64,000 nucleotides of DNA from Ficedula albicollis (taxonomy: Eukaryota > Chordata > Aves > Passeriformes > Muscicapidae), in contig NC_021681.1 in assembly GCF_000247815.1 (NCBI RefSeq), positions 21,936,289 to 22,000,288 of the forward strand, written 5' to 3'. Below the pieces are notes generated by a model that did no database searches, had not been told where the DNA came from, and worked only from the letters and a program-made list of their open reading frames with translations. How positions within the stretch are numbered: the stretch's first letter is position 1; each line of letters opens with the position of its first letter. The position numbers and the translations under genes are program-made. Of the stretch, positions 38,801 to 55,735 are shown in pieces.

Positions 38801-41800
38801 AAAGTCTCATTTTTATTAGAAACTAGTGGTCAATTGCTGCACATTGTTGACAGAGATAAATAGAAATCACTGAATATTCAATGTGCAACTGGGCATGCTG
38901 GTGGTTCACTGCTACATAAGAGGTGTCCATTTTTTTCTGTTCTCCAAAGCTTTTCACTTAGGATGGGAAAATTAGGAGCTCATCTTCCGCAATGTACAAG
39001 TTTCCCTCCCCCGCTTCCATTTTGTGGATTTTCTGCCAATAATATTGTTGAAAAATAAATTCTTGAGGACAGGAAATATCCTGAGCAAAGGATATCTAGC
39101 TTTATGACACTTAAAATGTTGTGCATTCCTCCCGACCTGTGACTGCTCAGGCCAGCTGCTGGCAAGCCAGAGCGTGTGCAACGCCTTGGGGTGGCCAGGA
39201 AGGGCCTCCCCCTGCAGATCCCCCCAGGATTCCAGCCTCACAGCTTTGGATAAACCAGCTCCTTCAGATTTGTCAAGATTTCCCTTTCCTGTGTACTCAA
39301 CTCCAGACATCTCCATGGTCCAAAGAGACATGATGCAATACAGCTTTCCTAGCACTGCTGGCTATCAGGAGCACATCCTCCCCAAGGTCTCCTGATAAGG
39401 GGCTTTAAAGCATGCCCACAACCCTCATCTCAACAGCCTAATCTGATGTAGGTGGCTTGCCCTTACAGAGATGCCTCCGTTTAATTTCCTCAACAACTGC
39501 ACTCCACAAAAGCAAACATCCTGTCCCACTTCCAGAGCCAGATCCCAGTGGTGGCAGGCAGCTGCCAGCAGCACAGGCACGAGGAGAGCAGGGACCAGGG
39601 GCACGGATCCAGCTCCAGCTGTCCTGTTACAGAGCCAGTTCACCTCTAGAACAGGCCAGGAGTCATGGTAATGGACTGCTGCTGTAAAACAAAGTCTGAC
39701 AGCTTTTCAAGCAGCCCCTGAGCCCATCCCACCCCTCAACTGGGGTCCCCATGAGACCAGCTCGGGGCACAACAAACACATTGTTAATTGGACTTCTGCA
39801 GGTAACAGCAAATGTACAAAAATCTCAAACTTTTAATAAAGTCACCTAACTTAAACAATGTAGATACCAGGGATAGTCACACCATCACCTGCTGTGCAAC
39901 TCTTCCCTGCTTGACCAGCTTCAAGTGCCATGAAACAATATCAAAGTTGAGGATTCATATGTAACTTTATCGAAGTAGTCAGTAGTTACATTCTTAACCA
40001 AAGACAGACAAATCTTACAATCACACCCATTAAAATCAGGATTCAACCCCTTAAAGGCACTCTGACACTTCAGTAGCTTTCTGTCTCCTCCTATGAGGAG
40101 AACAGGCAACATCCAAAGCTAAATGCAAAGGAGCAGCTGAGGTAGAGCCAAGGCTGCCACCTCTGGAACGAGGGCATCTGTTCCACAGGGGAAAAAAAGA
40201 CAGCATTTCAAGAAATAAAAGCACTAATTCTGACAGCACAAAACCACAGCCATGACATTTGGATATTTTTAAAATACATTTCTCTAAAGGTTTTTAGGTG
40301 CCACTTTTAATAGGGATCCAAATCCAGCCTCATTAATAAAAAATGCTTACACTTTACATCTTCGCTAGTCTCTATTTAAATATATTTTCTTTACAAGAAC
40401 ACCACATCACTGTGGTTTTACTGGAGACAACAAGAGGCTAATGCTCCTGTAGAAGACCTTAAAACCAGCTACATTTTTAATATGCCAAAAATGATGGTGC
40501 TTCTTGGAGTGTTCTAATACAGCCTTAGCCAAAGGATATTCTCATTCCAATTAATTACTCTTACAACATCTGACAAGTTCATGGGGAGAGGAGACCCATT
40601 CCAAGGGAAGGTCCCTGTGCACTGGCCCGTGTGTCAGCACATGGACATGGAGGTACTGACTCTCTTAACTCTGTCTTAGGGCAATGTTCAACTCCACACC
40701 CAATGACCACCACAACATCCAGCAGTGCTGCCCACTAAGTACCAGCCTTGACATAGGTCTAAGTATATACTGATTAACTGGCACCAAATATAAACATACA
40801 GTTAAAGTTTTAAGCAGCTATGTGGAATAGAAGAGAGAAATCCTGACTTTCACAAGAGATACCACCTGCACCTCTTCTCGTGGCAGAGCACACCTAAAGA
40901 TATTTACTCAACTATGGCCAGAGTTTTCATAAGAGCAACTATTCCCTTTGAAAAGCAGTTCTACAGAGAGAAATATGTATCTTGTCTGAACACCACATGC
41001 TTGGACACACTCAGGCTTCAGTCAGCACTGCAGCAACAAAAGTTTAATTGTAGTGTTTCTCATTTCTGTTGGCTTCCCCTTGTTAGCTGGCACAGGTTAG
41101 AGTCTACTCGGTGCCTCAACATCAATAACTGATGTTCAAAGTAAAATGCAAAAAAAGGACGTCTTGATCTGCTCACAAGCACAGAGCAAGCACTTTATAA
41201 TAAAGCCATGTTTATTCCAGAACACTCGGTGCCTGGGGGAAACTTGCTTCTAGAAATATCGTGCTCAAAATATTTTATAATCCCAGCAATGCCCACAAGC
41301 AAAATTTACTCCCAGACAGAGAGCATCACAACTGTCCCCCCACCTCCCAGGTGAAGCTTGCTGGTTTCTCCAGGCATAACTCACAATGTTGGATTCACAA
41401 TACCTTTGGATCTCTGCTTTGAGATCACCTTTATATCCCACCATGAACCCTCCAAACCCACCAACCTTCACCAAACTAGAGGGTCTGAACATTTAAAAGC
41501 TGAAATATCAAGACATTTCCAAGGGTGAATGGCTGCATTAGACACTGCCAACAAGCTCTGACTAGACTGCAGGAGCGAGGAAGATTTTGGAGAGCAGTGT
41601 CTGCTCTGACACATCTGCCCAGAGGGCACAAAGAGAATAGAGCCAACAATGTAAGCAGAGAAATCTTTGTCCTCAGGTGACACAGGCAATCTACACGTGC
41701 CAAAATTGTTGTGCAATTAGTATGTTCTTAATTCTGTACCCTTAGAGAAGCGTACTTAATCAAATGAAAACAACATCATGCAAAATAAAGCAACCCAAGT

Positions 41801-44800
41801 AACTAATTAGCTAAAAGATGTAGAATGGAAGCAAAATGAAGTGCCTAATTACATATCTTCAGTTCAAGTGTATAACGTACTAGACCTATAAGGAAACCAT
41901 ACCACTTGCTAATTTAATCTAAACAATCCAACTAAACATCACTGTTGAATAAAATTGGAGAGAAAAACTTCAGAAAGTAACAAAAGGGTTAAAGTCTTTC
42001 CAGTGAGTTTCACTGAAATCTTTTTAGTCCATTGAAGTTAAATGACAAACTTGAACCAAATTCACAAGATTCAAAGCCTCCTTCCTAACAATTTTATGCA
42101 ACACAATTCACTTGAAGACATTATATCAAAAAGGAGGCCTTTTGAGGTTTTCTGCAATATCCGTAGAATTTGTACATTCTCCTGTACACTCAGCATTTAT
42201 TCTCACAGCAGCATCTCAATCTGCACAGTCATTATGCCTCTTGCAAAATTGGAGTGGTAATAATTCATCAGGGGATAATTTCTTTCACAAACCTTCATCC
42301 CCATTGCTGCATTTCTTTGCCACTCAAACACACTCCAACACTAACACTCAGTCATGAATGTACAGTCTAAACACAAACCATCGAGGCTGATCAGATCACT
42401 GACAATTTTAACAGCTTAAAAACTTAAGTGTTTTAGGGATAAATAACTTGGAAACAATGAAGCTCTGCTGATATGCATCAGAGAAAAGGCCACCTATATG
42501 CTTGTCAAAGTCTCATTTTTGTTCTAACCTGAACAACCACTACAGAAAACAAGCATCTGTAGGAAGGTGAGGGAAACAAAAAAGGTAATGGAGCATTTCA
42601 GAGGATATAAAGTCCCATCACACATTTTTCCAAATTCAGTTTCATAGACACTGAGTGCCAAATACAATGAACATTTCTGAAGCTTGTTTCTGATAAGCTG
42701 GCTTTAGTTGTTTTCTTTTTAATTATATGTCACCTTCACTACTTCAGTAACAACACTTAGCATCCCAAATCCTTCCAGGTGTCCTGGAAATGGCACCAGC
42801 ACATTCAGCAGAGAAATGTTGCAGCATTTGAAAATAGAGTGGAAATGTGTTTCCTCATAAAATCAAAGCAATTGTTATAAAAAATAAGGCATGTTCAGTA
42901 CAGTATACTAAGGTCAGTAAAATTCAGTCCTTGAGTAGGAAAGCATGAAATTAATTGAATCAGATGGACTTAGGGCTCTGTCTCATTAGGAGCAAAATAG
43001 ATTAAATGTCAGAGTATTTGCAAATAAAAAGATTGGGCTCTTTTGACGTGTCTTAAGTACAATTTAAAGAGATTTTAAGGAAGACTTTAGAAAACCATTT
43101 TTAGAAATACTCAAGAAGCCTTAAGCTGCACTCAACGTGCAAGTTCCCATCAAGCCACATTAACAGTCCTCTAAAAAACAGAATTAACCAAAAAGATGCT
43201 TGGAATTCCTTCTGCATTACACAGACCTTCCCATCTGCAGTCTGGCATCCCAGCTCTCTCTCATGCCTACACTGAAATCCTTGAGCCAGCCCTGGGCAGA
43301 CAAAGCCTGCTGCCAAAGCTGAGTCTCCCAAATGTGGGCAAGGGACAACAGAGAGGGCACAGCACCTACACCAGCATAGGGGACCCTGTGTAGCCCAGAT
43401 AAACCCAGCTGAGCCCACTGCTCTAAGGGCAGATCTCCACACACACACACAGAGGGAAACATGACCCAAGGGCTGCATCCTCAGGTGAAAAATCCAAACA
43501 GATCTCATTAATTGCTGCTCCATATCTCAGCTTGCTTTATTTTTTTAATGCATCCCAGTAGTTGAGATTTCCAACCAGCATATTAAAAGAAGATGTTAAT
43601 AATAGAATCCTTTCCACCACCTCTAAGGTATCTATTACCTTTCTGTTATCCATTCGTACCTCGGCATTCCAGTGTTAGAGTTGTGCCTGCACTGCAAAGC
43701 TTGCTATCCCTTCCCCCATAAGGCCAGGAGTAAAAGATCCATGGACAAGCACTTCAAGTCAAACACACCCTTTGCTATTTCAGGCTCTAACATAAGCAGA
43801 TTACAGCTCAGCTGTGTCCTGTCTGAACTTTTGTTTCTCTCTTGCCAGCGCTGCACTAATTATCCTTGAGAAAAGACAGACTTTAATTAACAAGCAATGA
43901 CCAACTTTTATCTATAAAACTCTTCCTTCCCATCCAAGTTCTGCCTCTAAGTAGCTATTAAACACTAAGTTCCAGCAGTGAGAAATGAGGAGATATCCTT
44001 GCCACACAGAGTTAATGCAGAATTCAAAAAAGGAGACACAGGTCATGGGGGCTGCCAGGGATGCCCTGTCCATGGGAGAAGCCAGGATGGATCCCTGCTC
44101 ATGGCAGAGCCTTTTTCCAGAGCCAGGGCCCATGTGCTCTTGCTGCCAGGTTGGGTGGCTGCTACCCAGTGCAACCTGCTTTGCAGTGAGTAAAGATAAA
44201 GAAAGACAGATCCCTGCCTCAAGCTGTTGAGAGGAGAAAGAGGAGATGTCTTTGTTAATGCCCTTTCATACAGGGAACGTGCAAGGCCATCTCTTCAAAC
44301 ATGAGAAACAAGAGTAGAGACAGCTTCAAAGGAGGGAAAATTAGCTATTGGGACAGGTAGCTAAAATGAAGACTGAAGGAGAACATGTAACTTAAATGAA
44401 AACTAGGCAGTTGAGCTGGTTCTTTTAGCTGGCACATCACCTGCTAAGGAACAGCCCACAACTCTGCCCCCCACACACAGCAGAGCACTGAGGAGACCAC
44501 GAGGCTGCACGTACCTTCTCCTTTGATGTGGGAGGTGGTGCTCAGGCAGAACAACCACCGACACCGACTCAAACAGCACAACTACTAAAAGACTAAAGGC
44601 AAAGCACAATACACTTTTTGTCCATTTAACAGGGACGGCTCCTCTCTGCAGCCCACCCCAGCAGGAGCTGCAGCACACCGGGGCAGCAGGCACAGGAGGT
44701 GCCCCAGGACACACTGTGCCCCACCCAGGTACAGCAGGAGCCTCGCTGGACCCTCACTGCCTGTGCCAGGATGGCCCTCAGCCAGCAGCAAGCAGGGACA

Positions 44801-47800
44801 GAGATTCAAGGCTGGCTCCCAGGGAGTTTGACTCACTAAGCCAAAACAAGAATAAAGGGAGCGGGAGGCAGGACTGACCTTTCAGTAGCAGCACCAGCTC
44901 AGGGCTGTGTCATCAGGGCACAAATTCACACTCTGATGTACATCAGCAGTATTTTATCTACTGATATGCAGATGGAGTTTGATCTCAGCAGCTCCTTTTT
45001 TAATATCATTATGTTTAACTACTTGAACTACTCCGCCAAGCTCTGTACAGCAAACACTTGTGAAACCATTTCCTTCCCCCACTGACAACAACATACTTAG
45101 AGAATTATTTGATTTACACCACAAAGGGAATTCAAACATAGCTCAAGAGCAAACAAAACTTCCTGCACCATACACACTCAACCTATATAAGATGTGTGAA
45201 AAAACCTCAGTGTTTTATTGTCCTTGTGACTTTCGTGCACTCAATACCCAACAGCTGCAAGTTTCATCTTCACAGAGCAAGTCAGAACCATCCCATGAGA
45301 ACTTCTGAGTTGCCACAGCAATCAAATGTTATTAGAGTGAGATTAATTGGAGTCACTACATGCAGTTTAGGTTTAGAACAACAAATGCTAATTTTCCAAA
45401 ACTGAGGGGGGAAATGGACTTGAAAAACATTTATCTACAACTGTAAGCTCTTTTTTATTTTTCCCCAGAATAAAAAAAAACTTGAAAAAATTATGATTCT
45501 CTTGTTTGAGAAAGAGGAAAACTTAAACTAAAATCCTATCCTGATACCATGGTAAAAAGACAATAAAAATGTAATGCAGGATTAAAACGGGTGGAAGAGG
45601 GAAGCTAAGAATAGATAGTGAAATTTGGTAAGTGAAACCAAGGCTAAAGTCAAGACAAGTCAGACTAAGAAAAATAACCATGACTTGCAAGAAAACAGAA
45701 AATGATCTGCATTCTAAAACAAACTAAAGAGGACTGAACTCTAATAGTGGTATAACCCCACTACAAAACAGAAGTGAAAATAGAGTTAGTGATGCAAGGA
45801 AAAAGAATTTAACAAATTCTTCTGTTTGGTATTTGGAAGAGCCAATAAATGCACTTGTTGACTTACCCCACTAGGCAAGTCAGCCCCAAAATCTTTCAAT
45901 TAAATTTTGATCCAAACCCTTAAAGAAATGCCTGACCTACTGCCAACACCAGGACACACTGATGAGAGACTGTGTGGACCCAGCAGCAGCAGCTGAGAGG
46001 GAAGCAAGCTGCCCAGTGCAATTACATCCCATTAGTAAGACACAGCTTTCAGATAAAACAATCAAAAGTCAATGAAGGATTCGGTTGATAAGGAATGCAA
46101 AGATAGGAACATAATCAGTATTGTCATTCTGTATAAAATAGCTCCTGTCAAACAAATCCAAGTGTGCCCTGGGCTGAGATTACACCTTTGGCTGGAGAGA
46201 TATCTGTGTTAGCACATGTGTGTTCTTTAGCCAGCGTCTGACTTGGTACCAAGCAACACTGATAAAAGAGTTCACACTGCACAATCAAAATGAAGTATCT
46301 CCAATGTATTAAGAGCTGGCCAGCCAACTGACCACAGATTAATGTGTGAGCTGATAACACCGTGTGTGAATCAGCCAGGGGGTGCAGATGTGCCCCACTG
46401 CCCCACACATGGCACAGCAGCCCTCCCAAAGGCTGGCATTTTTATAAAGTCCCGGGCTCAGCAAGGACTGGACATTAAAGAACAGTAAGAACCAAGGAGT
46501 AGAAGCAGGAGCCAGGCAAATCAGAGTTGGGCACAACATTAGAAATGAAAATCCCAAGATTAGCTACTGAAGTAGATGGAATCAGCCAGGGGAAGTGAGC
46601 AGTATTTCCTCCTCTTATGGAAATAATGTGCTCACCAGAAATATAAATTACAAGTAAGCCAGGATAACTTTATCCTTTCTAAGAAAGAACTATAACCTTA
46701 CTAAATCAGGTGTATGCTGTACTGCCTACTGACAATTTTATTAGTTTGCAAAGACCTAGCTGGCATTTGTAAGGAAACTGTTCTTGCCCCCTAACCACAG
46801 CAAGCCAGCCTTGCACAAATGCTTCCTACAGATACAATATAATATGCTGAGCAGAAGGCAAGTAGTTATTGCCCTCTTGCCAAGGAAGCCTCCTCTGGGA
46901 GAGGCTTTCAGAGGTAGGAACTGCACACAGGCACTTGTCAAGAGCTGTGTTGGGGAGGGAAACCCCCATATATGTGCAGACCACTAGTAAGATTTCTAGT
47001 CCAGCCTCAACTGAAAAAAGCCCTAAGCAAAACTATCTCCAGTATTTTCACCTCTGTGTCTTGTTTTCTCAGCTGCAAAATGGGGATAATGAAACACATC
47101 ACCTCTGTTAGTGCCCTGGTCTCTTCCAAGGGAAGAAGAACCAGCATACTGGTTATTCAACAGTGTTTATTTAATGATTTCCTACTAAAATTGACAGCCT
47201 GCCCCGGCCAGTAACACTAATTATCACTTCATGGGATCTGTTTGACTGTCCACATTAAAAACTACAGCTTTACACTGCAAGTTTTTTTTCATATTGACCT
47301 TCCTAAATCAGGAAATGCTTAGCAGTTTGTGGGTGAGATTGAAACTAAACCATACTATCCAGCCAGCATTAAATAAAGTCCCACTGATCACTTCTGCTGT
47401 GCTCCTGGCTCTGCCAACCCGCTCAGGGATGCTCCTTCTGCCCCATTCCCAGCCAGGTTCTTCCAGTCAGCTCCTGGCCTCCCACCAGCACTTTCACCCC
47501 TGGAAGCTGAGTGAGTTCTTGTTCCCCACGTTAATTTTTCCTTTGCCCTGAAATCCCATCAGAACAATAAAAATCAAGTCAAACTTTGCACCAACTCAGC
47601 CACAACTGAGCAAGTGGCCACAATGCGAGATGCTGTTCTTGGTTGTTTCATTAACTCCCCAGTCAGAGCAGTTTTAAATTTAAAAAAAAAAAAAACAAAA
47701 CCAAACCCACTTTTAAGTGCACTGGCTTATTGTGATTTTTAATTAGCACCAGGATTTCAGATAGTGCACACCCATGGCCCCAGAAGGGGGGGTGAGGGGA

Positions 47801-48780
47801 GTACGTGTGTGCGCTTGTGAAACCATTGTTCCTCCGTCAAATACAGCTCATCCTCCAGCCCATCCGAGTTCCCAGCTGCCCAGTCACACAACTTTTCAAA
47901 GTTCAACAGCTGGGTGTTTTATAACCCTGGAGAACTCCCAAGCCAATCCTTACGTCGCTGGCAAGGAGCCCTGGCCAAGGGCTGGGGACCCTGCGGGGAA
48001 CTTTCAGGGCTGCACCTTCCTCCTTGTGCTGCTGACAAAGGCAAAGTCCAAGCTCAGAGCCCGGCACAGGGAAGGCAAAGTCCACACTCACACACCCAGC
48101 ACAGCGTTTTGTAAGCAGCAAATGACAGAGGCATGGGCAGTGGCTGGGATCCAGGATCTGCAGCCATCTGCAAGTTCGCTTGGCTTTCGTTTCAGTTTCC
48201 AGCGCTGATGGATGGAAACAAGCTCCCAGTTCTTCTGAATTAGCATAAAGACAATTAAAACAACTTTTACCCCGCTCAAGCAGCTCGGGCAAAAAACATA
48301 TCACAAGTTTAAATGAGTGTTGATAATATATTTAAGTAAAACCTGACTCTCTAAAACAAAAAAACCCCTCCCCAAACCAAAATCTCAGTTGTATCACAGA
48401 AAACAGCTTTGTCAACAAGTTCCTGTGACTCCCATTGCAGATGAAGAGGCTCAGATGAAAGTCTGCAGAACTCTCTGCATTCTCCTCTCTCCAAAGAAAC
48501 ATTAATTTCTGCCTGACACAAAAGCATTTCTGCTGGGAAAGGAGAACACCACAGGTCAGTATAAAAGCAATTTCAGTACAGCTACCAAGCAATTAGCTGG
48601 ATAATACCTTCTCTACATGATGATTTTTTTCCTTTTCCAGAGTCCTGGAGCCAGCAGAACTAGCAATTTGCTGGTTTTACAGCCACTTCTGAAGTTGCAG
48701 ATGACTAAATTTAAATTTTCCTTTCCTTATCACTGACAGTATTTCTACTTTGGCATTGCAGATTTGTTCACTGATTTCAT
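35877..48780. other. Long gene-free interval
   Basis: This 12.9-kb interval is FNDC3B intron 1 or 5' flank. I see no coding exon with splice sites, no tRNA or other RNA gene I can support, and no clear CR1 or LTR. Minor features are a (CA)n run at about 43436-43452, several short A tracts, and a local group of CpGs at about 37829-37950. Open frames up to 144 codons lack any family resemblance. Confidence 0.6.
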
Positions 48781-49105
48781 ACTTGAAAAAACTTTTACCT
48801 TGTATTTCAGTGTCACTTCTGTCTTCTATCAGCAAACAAATTCAGACAGTTTGATCTTTAAATATTTAAATTCACATTTTTATAAGCCTAACCTTCTTAC
48901 CTTTTTTTCCCTTACGACAAAGTGTAAACAAAAGTTGATCTTGGAAAAAAACTTTTACCTTGTATTTCAGTGTCACTTCTGTCTTCTATCAGCAAACAAA
49001 TTCAGACATTTTGATTTTTAAATATTTAAATTCACATTTTTATAAGCCTAACCTTCTTACCTTTTTTTTCCCCTAAGACAAAGTGTAAACAAAAGTTGAT
49101 CTTGG
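48781..49105 (+). repeat. About 160-bp direct tandem duplication
   Basis: ACTTTTACCTTGTATTTCAG occurs at 48791 and 48951. The copies extend to TGATCTTGGA at about 48943 and 49105. Differences include CAGACAGTTTGATC/CAGACATTTTGATT and a one-base change in a T run. Confidence 0.93.
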
Positions 49106-50617
49106 ATTCTGATTTTGCTTTGATGCCTGTGATTATCAAGAATTAACATACTCCTTCCTAGAGATTATCATTCGAAAAGTTTTGGATACAAACCTCTCCA
49201 CTTTGATAAGTGATCCACCACTTCTGGAAAACACCTTTATTGTTTGACCTGATGTCCAAAGCTCTTTGAAAGCTGCCCATCTCCTTTCCTGGAACTATGT
49301 TACCTTCTACCGATAAAAGTAACAGTACCTGAAAATGAAATTCCACCAGGATTGCAGCCATACTGAAGTTGCACCACTAGTGTTGTACGGTTCTGCACAT
49401 GCATAACTTCAGGTGACTTGAAAAAAGTTGCCAGTTGAAGTTGAATGCTAGTTCACCAAAAAGTAAGGATAGATTTATAAATTTTGCAGCTGCAATAAAT
49501 GCCCACAGTACTTTCATCAGACTATATTCCAGGTTCTCTGTTCTCCCACTTCCTTAAAAATCCATCTGCCACTTATACACTCCTTATTCACATATGGGAA
49601 TATCACAGTCACATATTCTTTAATAGCCTTGCTTTAAGCCCTGTACATCAGTGCTTAGGTCTTTCTGCATGCCATTGAGTTGGCTCCTGTTTAGATAGCT
49701 GGGCTTGGTTTGGACTAAGCTGCTTGATCAAATTCTAAAGAAGTTTCTATTTATTGACATCTTGCATCCACACAATCATCTGCCAGCACTGGCTTTTGGC
49801 TTAAACAGTCCTGTACACCTTCAGTGTTTACCTCTCTGATGGATTTAGAGATAGTAAAGTTCATTGGAACTTCTTTCCTGTAAATATTTCTCCATCTCAT
49901 CTTACGAGAAGGGCTTTCCACACTTCCAGTCATGCTTGTAACCCTTGCCTGTAACTCTACCACTTCAAATTTACCCATCTTTCACTAACACAGGTGATCA
50001 GAATGCATACACTTTCCAAAACAAATCCCAGAAGGACTTGCAAAATAGTGCTAATCTCCCTTCCCATCTCTATTAAAAGCAAAATAAGATTCCCCCCTTG
50101 GGTGGGTACCTTTCTTCACGGCTGTATAACCAATATCAGACCACGTTCACACTCTGGTTGAGCAGCTGCACAACAAAGTCTCCATATCTGCTTGGAGAAA
50201 CTTCAGTGCTAATATTGATCACAAAGGTCAGGGAGAGCTGATGTTGGCAGAAAAACAAAGAAAATCTTTGTCTAATACACTAGAATAGATAAAAATGGTA
50301 TTTATCTGTTTCTTCCTTCCAACTGTGTATTTTGTGTATGATGACAGAAGAGTTGTTGCTTCCCCTCCCCATCTGCCAAATCCTTTCATAAATGCACAAG
50401 CTGAATATTGCAAAATATTTTCTGAGAAAAACAGGGATATGCAAAAATACTCAATCAGTGATATTTTATACAGCATGTAGCCAACACAAAATACTCACTG
50501 AAGAACCAGTCAAATCTTCCTCAAAATTTTTAAGGAAAAGTTTTCTTCATTTGCATCACCTACACTCTGCATACAGCTCCCTCAAATTGTCTTGCACTTG
50601 CCAGGTGATAGGAGCAG
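49106..50617. other. Non-coding stretch, nothing recognised
   Basis: AT-rich single-copy sequence with no exon, RNA gene or mobile element that I can support. Confidence 0.55.
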
Positions 50618-50965
50618 GAGGAGGGACAGTCCTGGCAGGGAGCACAGAGAGGATCTCACTGCACCCCTGCCCAAACAGCCATCCTGGAGGAGGGACAGTC
50701 CTGGCAGGGAGCACAGAGAGGATCTCACTGCACCCCTGCTCAAGCAGCCATCCTGGGGGAACCCTTCAGGGAACCAGCAGACCACATGTACACCTCACTT
50801 GCTCCACAGAGCCAGGACACTTCAGGGGCAGTCCTGGCAGGGAGCACAGAGAGGATCTCACTGCACCCCTGCCCAAACAGCCATCCTGGGGGAACCCTTC
50901 AGGGAACCAGCAGACCACACATACACCTCACTCGCTCCACAGAGCCAGGACACTTCAGGGAAAAA
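50618..50965 (+). repeat. Compound tandem repeat with 69- and 133-bp periods
   Basis: A block containing CAGTCCTGGCAGGGAGCAC starts near 50627, 50696 and 50829. A second block, GGGGGAACCCTTCAGGGAAC, occurs near 50755 and 50887. So a 69-bp unit is followed by two copies of a larger 133-bp unit. It ends in an A run at about 50961-50972, just before the large minisatellite. Confidence 0.9.
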
Positions 50966-51169
50966 AAAAAAAAGGTACATATCCATAATTAATGGAAAAT
51001 AACTCTTCTGAGGACAGAAGAGGAGGGAGGCTGACAGATCCAATCTGCCATCCCCATACACTTTCTAACCCCAACACATGTGAGGTTAGGCCAGGCAGCA
51101 GGCCAAGGCTTTGCTTTTCCCTCCTGAGCAAAAGGACAGCGCTGCCGCTGCCACGTGGCTCACGCACAG

Positions 51170-54317
<3,148 letters not shown>

Positions 54318-55529
54318 CTCACTGCTGCCAGCCAGCCTGGATCCCATCTGCTCCAAGGTGCTGCCAGCACTGCCCAAGTGAACTCGGCCATGTAAGAGTG
54401 CATCATTGCATCTCACCATGAGAGAACATCACGGAACCTTCAATTATAGCAGGGCCAATAATAATAATGCGCTTGCTCTACTTGCAAACTGATCCAGTCA
54501 ATGCTATTTTTCCATGTCTTCACATATCCATATTTTCTTTGTCCCAATTCTCACGTTTCACTCGTCTTCCTCCCCTTGCACTGACCCAGCAACTGAGGAT
54601 ACACTGAAATCAATACACTGTAATCTTGAAAAATCTAACAAAAAAGGGAATAGAGAAACAAGGATTTACTAAGAACAGAAAGGACTCAGATGTGCTAGCA
54701 AGGGCAAGACTGGAATAGTTTAGAAGGTCCGAGAAACTGAAAAAAACTTTTTGCAGCAACATTTTAGAGCATAATATCATCCTGTTTGACTGCATGATCA
54801 CAAAATGCCCAAAGGAAGTGAAACCGTTGATGTCTAACTTCAGAGTTCTAGATCCACAAATATTGCCTTTACAGTAACACAGCAGCTCTCACACATCCAC
54901 TGAAGCAACCTATTCAGAGGTGCATAAAAATTCAAGTGTAGCCACCTTGTTCCTCACACAGACTGTGGTTACAGAAGTATCTGAATGACTTGACTCTTAC
55001 GTTTTATCCAGAAGTGGCTGCTGTGGAAGAGATCAGAGATCCTTTGGGTAGCACTCGGCAGAATTGCCTAATTTCCACCACATGACCATTTCCTGCCCAC
55101 TGAACAAGGCAGCTGGAACAGCTGGACAAGCACGTCCAGCCCTGTTAACCAAGAGGGGAAAGGGCAAAGATAAAACACCACACACACGAGAGCTTGCAGA
55201 GAGAAGACACTTCAATTAGGTAACAAGACAATTCCTTTCTGCTTCTCATATCCAGTTGTGGGTGTACAGTGCCCTGACTGCTGCTTGCAGTGCTCACTGA
55301 CCCGAGGAACAGCCCTCAAGTCAACAAAAATTTTGAACTGTGTCTAACGAAGTCACAGAGGATGTTTATGTTTTGTGCAGTCACTAAAAGCACCGCTGAA
55401 CTTAACAGGCAATAATAAAGATCTGTTAGAGCAGCATATGGAGTTGCAAAAATAAACATGTGCGGAGTAGAATGAAACAAGTTAATTTCACCACCAGCTG
55501 ACACACAAGAAACAAGGATTAAGGCTCAG
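54318..55529. other. Non-coding stretch, nothing recognised
   Basis: Single-copy sequence between the minisatellite and a CR1 fragment. No exon or RNA gene seen. Confidence 0.55.
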
Positions 55530-55735
55530 ATCATAGATTCATGAAATGGTCTGGGTTGAAAGGTTCCATGAAGACCATATAGTTCCAACCCCCTTGAACA
55601 CTTCCAGTCATCCAGGGGCAGCCACAGCTTCTCTGGGCAACAGGTGACCACCCTCACCATAAAAAATTTCTTCCTAGTATCTAAGCTAAATCTATCCTTT
55701 CAGTCACTTTTCTTCACTTCTACTCCAAACTCTGA
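55530..55735 (-). mobile_element. CR1 LINE 3' fragment
   Basis: Plus-strand sequence is the reverse complement of a CR1 3' end: ATCATAGATTCATGAAATGG, CATATAGTTCCAACCCCCTT, GAACACTTCCAGTCATCCAG, CAGCTTCTCTGGGCAACAGG and ACCCTCACCATAAAAAATTT. It is diverged and truncated, with no coding sequence. The far end is uncertain. Confidence 0.85.
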